From contig CAMODP010000081.1 in the NCBI GenBank assembly GCA_946611445.1, positions 1-7,787 of the forward strand: a DNA stretch of 7,787 nucleotides, in the 5' to 3' direction. The stretch comes from an uncultured Eubacterium sp. (lineage in GTDB: Bacteria > Bacillota > Clostridia > Lachnospirales > Lachnospiraceae). Each line of letters starts with the position of its first letter. The first letter of the stretch is position 1. A program made the translations under genes and the position numbers. Below the pieces are notes generated by a model that saw only the letters and a list, made by a program, of their open reading frames with translations, was not told where the DNA came from and ran no database searches. Shown piece after piece: positions 6,088-7,787 of this stretch.

Positions 6088-6702
6088 ATGTTAATTACCC
6101 AGATAAAAGAAAAGGAAACGATCGTATCACTGGTGAGCGGGAAGGTATTTATCATCAATTGCCAGGGATGCAAAGAGGTCAGCTTTCCGGTAGAGGAAGC
6201 GGAGGCGCTCCAGAAGGAGCTTGCCGCCGACGGGAAGGTGACAGGGATACTTACGACAGATTATATCTGCAATCCGGAAAATATGAAGCTGCGCCTGGCG
6301 AAGCATCAGAGTGAGATCGACGCCGCGGATATGGTTCTGGTTTTCTCCTGCGGCGTGGGCGTTCAGACCATTGCGGAGTATCTGGAAGGCAAGAAGGTCT
6401 GCGCGGCGTGCGATACCTACGCGCTGCCCGGCTATCAGGGCGTGACGCCCCTGGAATACGACTGCGACCAGTGCGGTGAGTGCTACCTGAACATCACCGG
6501 CGGCATCTGTCCGCTGACGGCCTGCTCGAAGAGCCTGGTCAACGGCCAGTGCGGCGGCGCCAAGAACGGCAGATGCGAGGTGGACAGCAATATGGAATGC
6601 GGCTGGGAGCGCATCCAAAGGCGCCTGGCACAGGTCGGCAGACTCGATGTGCTGAAGTGCCCGGTCCAGGTCCGCAATTACGCCACCGACAAAGAGGTAT
6701 GA
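6088..6702 (+). CDS. metV: MetV, cysteine-rich electron-transfer subunit of MTHFR
   Basis: MetV is the small partner subunit of MetF in acetogen-type methylenetetrahydrofolate reductases and is thought to carry metal centres that pass electrons to the MetF flavin. The 204-residue protein is one MTHFR-C-terminal-type domain with 15 cysteines: CQGC (25-28), C61, C88 in SCGVGVQT, CAAC (105-108), CDQCGEC (126-132), TGGICP (137-142), C146, C155, C163, C171 and C191. Over its core (132-181) it matches the N-terminal domain of the preceding protein (137-186) at 40 of 50 positions by my count, so the two arose by duplication. The N-terminal ~20 residues differ. The ATG lies one base after the rnfC2 stop, with GGAG (6074-6077) ten bases upstream, indicating coupled translation. 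The stop overlaps a short bridging ORF by ATGA. Confidence 0.93.
   Translation: MLITQIKEKETIVSLVSGKVFIINCQGCKEVSFPVEEAEALQKELAADGKVTGILTTDYICNPENMKLRLAKHQSEIDAADMVLVFSCGVGVQTIAEYLEGKKVCAACDTYALPGYQGVTPLEYDCDQCGECYLNITGGICPLTACSKSLVNGQCGGAKNGRCEVDSNMECGWERIQRRLAQVGRLDVLKCPVQVRNYATDKEV
6522..6560 (+). repeat. 39-nt exact repeat, copy 2 (metV)
   Basis: This is the second copy of the 39-base tract at 4571-4609, in the same reading-frame register of the paralogous MetV domain. Confidence 0.9.
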
Positions 6703-6800
6703 CGGAGACCTTAAGAAGGGTTCCGCCATTCCGGAGAGTGAAAACAGTTTCGTATTTGACATATTTGATCAGTATACATATCAGGAGAATAGAACAATGA
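6699..6800 (+). other. metV-metF spacer with a bridging 33-codon ORF of doubtful status
   Basis: An ATG at 6699 overlaps the metV stop (ATGA, 6699-6702), and its frame runs 33 codons to a TGA at 6798-6800 that overlaps the metF ATG (ATGA, 6797-6800). The product would be basic, with three arginine pairs (RR at 6-7, 12-13 and 29-30) and a hydrophobic middle (VSYLTYLISI). Support is mixed. The double ATGA overlap is the classic form of translational coupling. Against it, the arginine codons are almost all AGA/AGG, unlike the neighbours, and the only purine-rich site (AGAGG, 6693-6697) is one base from the ATG. The spacer also carries the metF ribosome site AGGAG (6783-6787). It may simply be an untranslated spacer. 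Confidence 0.25.
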
Positions 6801-7675
6801 AAATATCAGAAATGTTTGATCGTGGTGAATTTGTCGTGACTGCAGAAGTGGGACCGCCGAAGGGATTCCACATTGATGAGCTGGTAAAAGAGGCGAAAGA
6901 GTACCTGAGCGGCATCTCGGCCGTCAATGTCACCGACTGCCAGTCCTCTGTCATGCGTCTCGGTTCCCTGGCCACCTGTAAGGTCCTCAAGGACGCGGGT
7001 CTGAACCCGATCTTCCAGCTGACCTGCCGCGACCGCAACCGCATCGCGCTGCAGTCGGATATCCTGAGCGCCGCCCTGTTCGGCATCGACAATATCCTCT
7101 GCCTGACCGGCGACCACACCAAGCTGGGCGATCATCCGGGCGCAAAGCCGGTCTTTGACCTGGATTCCGTCTCCCTGCTGCACACCGTGAAGACGCTGGA
7201 GAGCGGCGTAGACCTGGGCGGCAATGAGCTGGTCGGCGATGCCCCGTCCTTCGCGAAGGGCGCTGTCGTCTCCCCGTGCAGCGAGTCCGTAGACGCGCAG
7301 CTGGCCAAGATGGAGCGCAAGGTCATGGCCGGCGCCGAATACTTCCAGACACAGGCTGTCTATGATTCCGAGAAGTTCATCGAGTTCATGGAGAAGGCCA
7401 AACAGTTCGGCAAGCCCGTACAGCTGGGCATTGTTATCCTGAAGAACGCCGGCATGGCCCGCTACATGAACAACAACGTAGCCGGCATCCATGTACCGGA
7501 CGAGATGATCGAAGAACTCAAGGCTGACAAAGAAAAAACCAAAGCCGGCATCACCGGCATCGAGATCGCGGCCCGCATTATCAAAGAGTGCAAGCCGTAC
7601 TGCCAGGGCGTCCACATCATGGCTCTCGGCTGGGAATCCAAGGTGCCGGATCTGCTAAAGCTGGCTGAAATCTGA
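6797..7675 (+). CDS. metF: Methylenetetrahydrofolate reductase, MetF catalytic subunit
   Basis: MetF reduces 5,10-methylene-THF to 5-methyl-THF with a bound flavin in a TIM barrel; it supplies methyl groups to methionine synthesis or to the methyl branch of the Wood-Ljungdahl pathway. The 292-residue length fits the short bacterial form, about the size of E. coli MetF. Visible landmarks are VTAEVGPPKG with E17 (equivalent of the catalytic Glu28 of E. coli), FQLTCRDRNR (73-82), CLTGDHTKLGDHP with D106 (equivalent of Asp120), and YFQTQAVYD with Q186 near the folate site. In this MetVF class electrons come through MetV rather than directly from NAD(P)H. ATG 6797 has AGGAG at 6783-6787, nine bases upstream. 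It is the last gene of the operon, with a strong hairpin about 45 bases after the stop. Codon use is strongly biased to C/G-ending codons, consistent with high expression. Confidence 0.95.
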   Translation: MKISEMFDRGEFVVTAEVGPPKGFHIDELVKEAKEYLSGISAVNVTDCQSSVMRLGSLATCKVLKDAGLNPIFQLTCRDRNRIALQSDILSAALFGIDNILCLTGDHTKLGDHPGAKPVFDLDSVSLLHTVKTLESGVDLGGNELVGDAPSFAKGAVVSPCSESVDAQLAKMERKVMAGAEYFQTQAVYDSEKFIEFMEKAKQFGKPVQLGIVILKNAGMARYMNNNVAGIHVPDEMIEELKADKEKTKAGITGIEIAARIIKECKPYCQGVHIMALGWESKVPDLLKLAEI

Positions 7676-7685
7676 CAGCAATTTA

Positions 7686-7705
7686 CCCCGGGGAATTACC
7701 GGGAG
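7686..7705. other. Small inverted repeat after metF
   Basis: CCCCGGGG (7686-7693) is a perfect 8-bp palindrome. CCCGG (7687-7691) can alternatively pair with CCGGG around GGAATTA. It lies just after the metF stop and before the large hairpin, and no T-tract follows, so it is at most an accessory RNA 3' structure. Confidence 0.3.
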
Positions 7706-7717
7706 AAGAGACGGAGG

Positions 7718-7765
7718 AGACAGGGGAGACAGGGGTCAGACCCCTGTCTCCCCGTCCCCTTTCTT
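7718..7765 (+). terminator. Strong hairpin, probable metF operon terminator
   Basis: GGGGAGACAGGGGT (7723-7736) and ACCCCTGTCTCCCC (7740-7753) pair perfectly over 14 bp with a three-base CAG loop. The stem is followed by GTCCCCTTTCTT, a pyrimidine-rich but not uniform U-tract, so termination is likely but not certain. The left side holds a 9-bp tandem repeat, AGACAGGGG at 7718-7726 and 7727-7735, so the right arm can pair in two registers. The outer register can extend to GAC (7710-7712) with GTC (7754-7756) if mismatch and bulge are allowed. The central GGGGTCAGACCCC resembles short palindromic elements dispersed in many bacterial genomes, so it may be a mobile REP-like unit serving as terminator. 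Confidence 0.6.
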
Positions 7766-7787
7766 ACGCTTTCCAATCCTGAAAAAA

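Noticed and set aside
5073..6173. Antisense open frame (366 codons) over the RnfC-like region
   Set aside because: It is a shadow of a strongly supported gene; no domain or translation signal is visible.
6756..6784. Perfect -35-like TTGACA with TATCAG 17 bases downstream, before metF
   Set aside because: Transcription would begin at about 6791, after the metF ribosome site and only a few bases before the ATG, so it could not make a normal metF message. Chance in an AT-rich spacer is more likely.
6806..7615. Antisense open frame (269 codons) over metF
   Set aside because: It lies fully inside metF, is explained by biased codon use and has no independent support.

Overview
The window looks like chromosomal DNA from an anaerobic member of the Bacillota (class Clostridia, plausibly Lachnospiraceae or a relative). 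The basis is strong purine-rich Shine-Dalgarno sites (GGAGG, AGGAGG, GGGAGGTG), a YitT-family membrane protein, and above all an acetogen-style methylenetetrahydrofolate reductase operon built from RnfC2, MetV and MetF modules. The coding sequence is moderately GC-rich. I see no CRISPR array, tRNA, rRNA, transposase or phage gene. The genus assignment is inference only.

Left part (1-2301, plus strand): the 3' end of one Uma2-family (DUF820, PD-(D/E)XK-like) gene, a complete second Uma2-family gene, and a class II fumarase (fumC). All three are closely spaced and probably co-transcribed. Middle part (2302-3791, minus strand): moaC (molybdenum cofactor synthesis) and a YitT-family membrane protein. 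The fumC and moaC stop codons touch back to back (TGA|TCA).

Divergent control region (3792-4121): a candidate yitT promoter, a duplicated yitT start-site segment, an 11-bp imperfect hairpin, a perfect 14-bp palindrome abutting an extended -10 element that probably drives the rightward operon, and a GC-rich leader with two mutually exclusive hairpins.

Right part (4122-7675, plus strand): a three-gene operon. The first gene starts at a TTG codon and encodes a 654-residue protein in which a complete MetV-like cysteine-rich domain is joined to an RnfC-like flavin/NADH and double [4Fe-4S] module. The second encodes a free-standing MetV (204 aa) and the third a short MetF (292 aa). Together they should form an NADH-oxidising MTHFR: RnfC2 takes electrons from NADH, MetV-type domains relay them, and MetF reduces methylene-THF to methyl-THF. 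The composition resembles the heterotrimeric enzyme known from Acetobacterium woodii. Here the operon stands alone, without other Wood-Ljungdahl methyl-branch genes in view, and carries two MetV domains that are about 80% identical over a 50-residue core. A strong hairpin after metF closes the operon.

Most notable small-scale signals: the MetV duplication with an exact 39-nt shared tract, a 33-codon ORF that bridges metV and metF with ATGA overlaps at both ends, the palindrome at the operon promoter, and the duplicated yitT start region.
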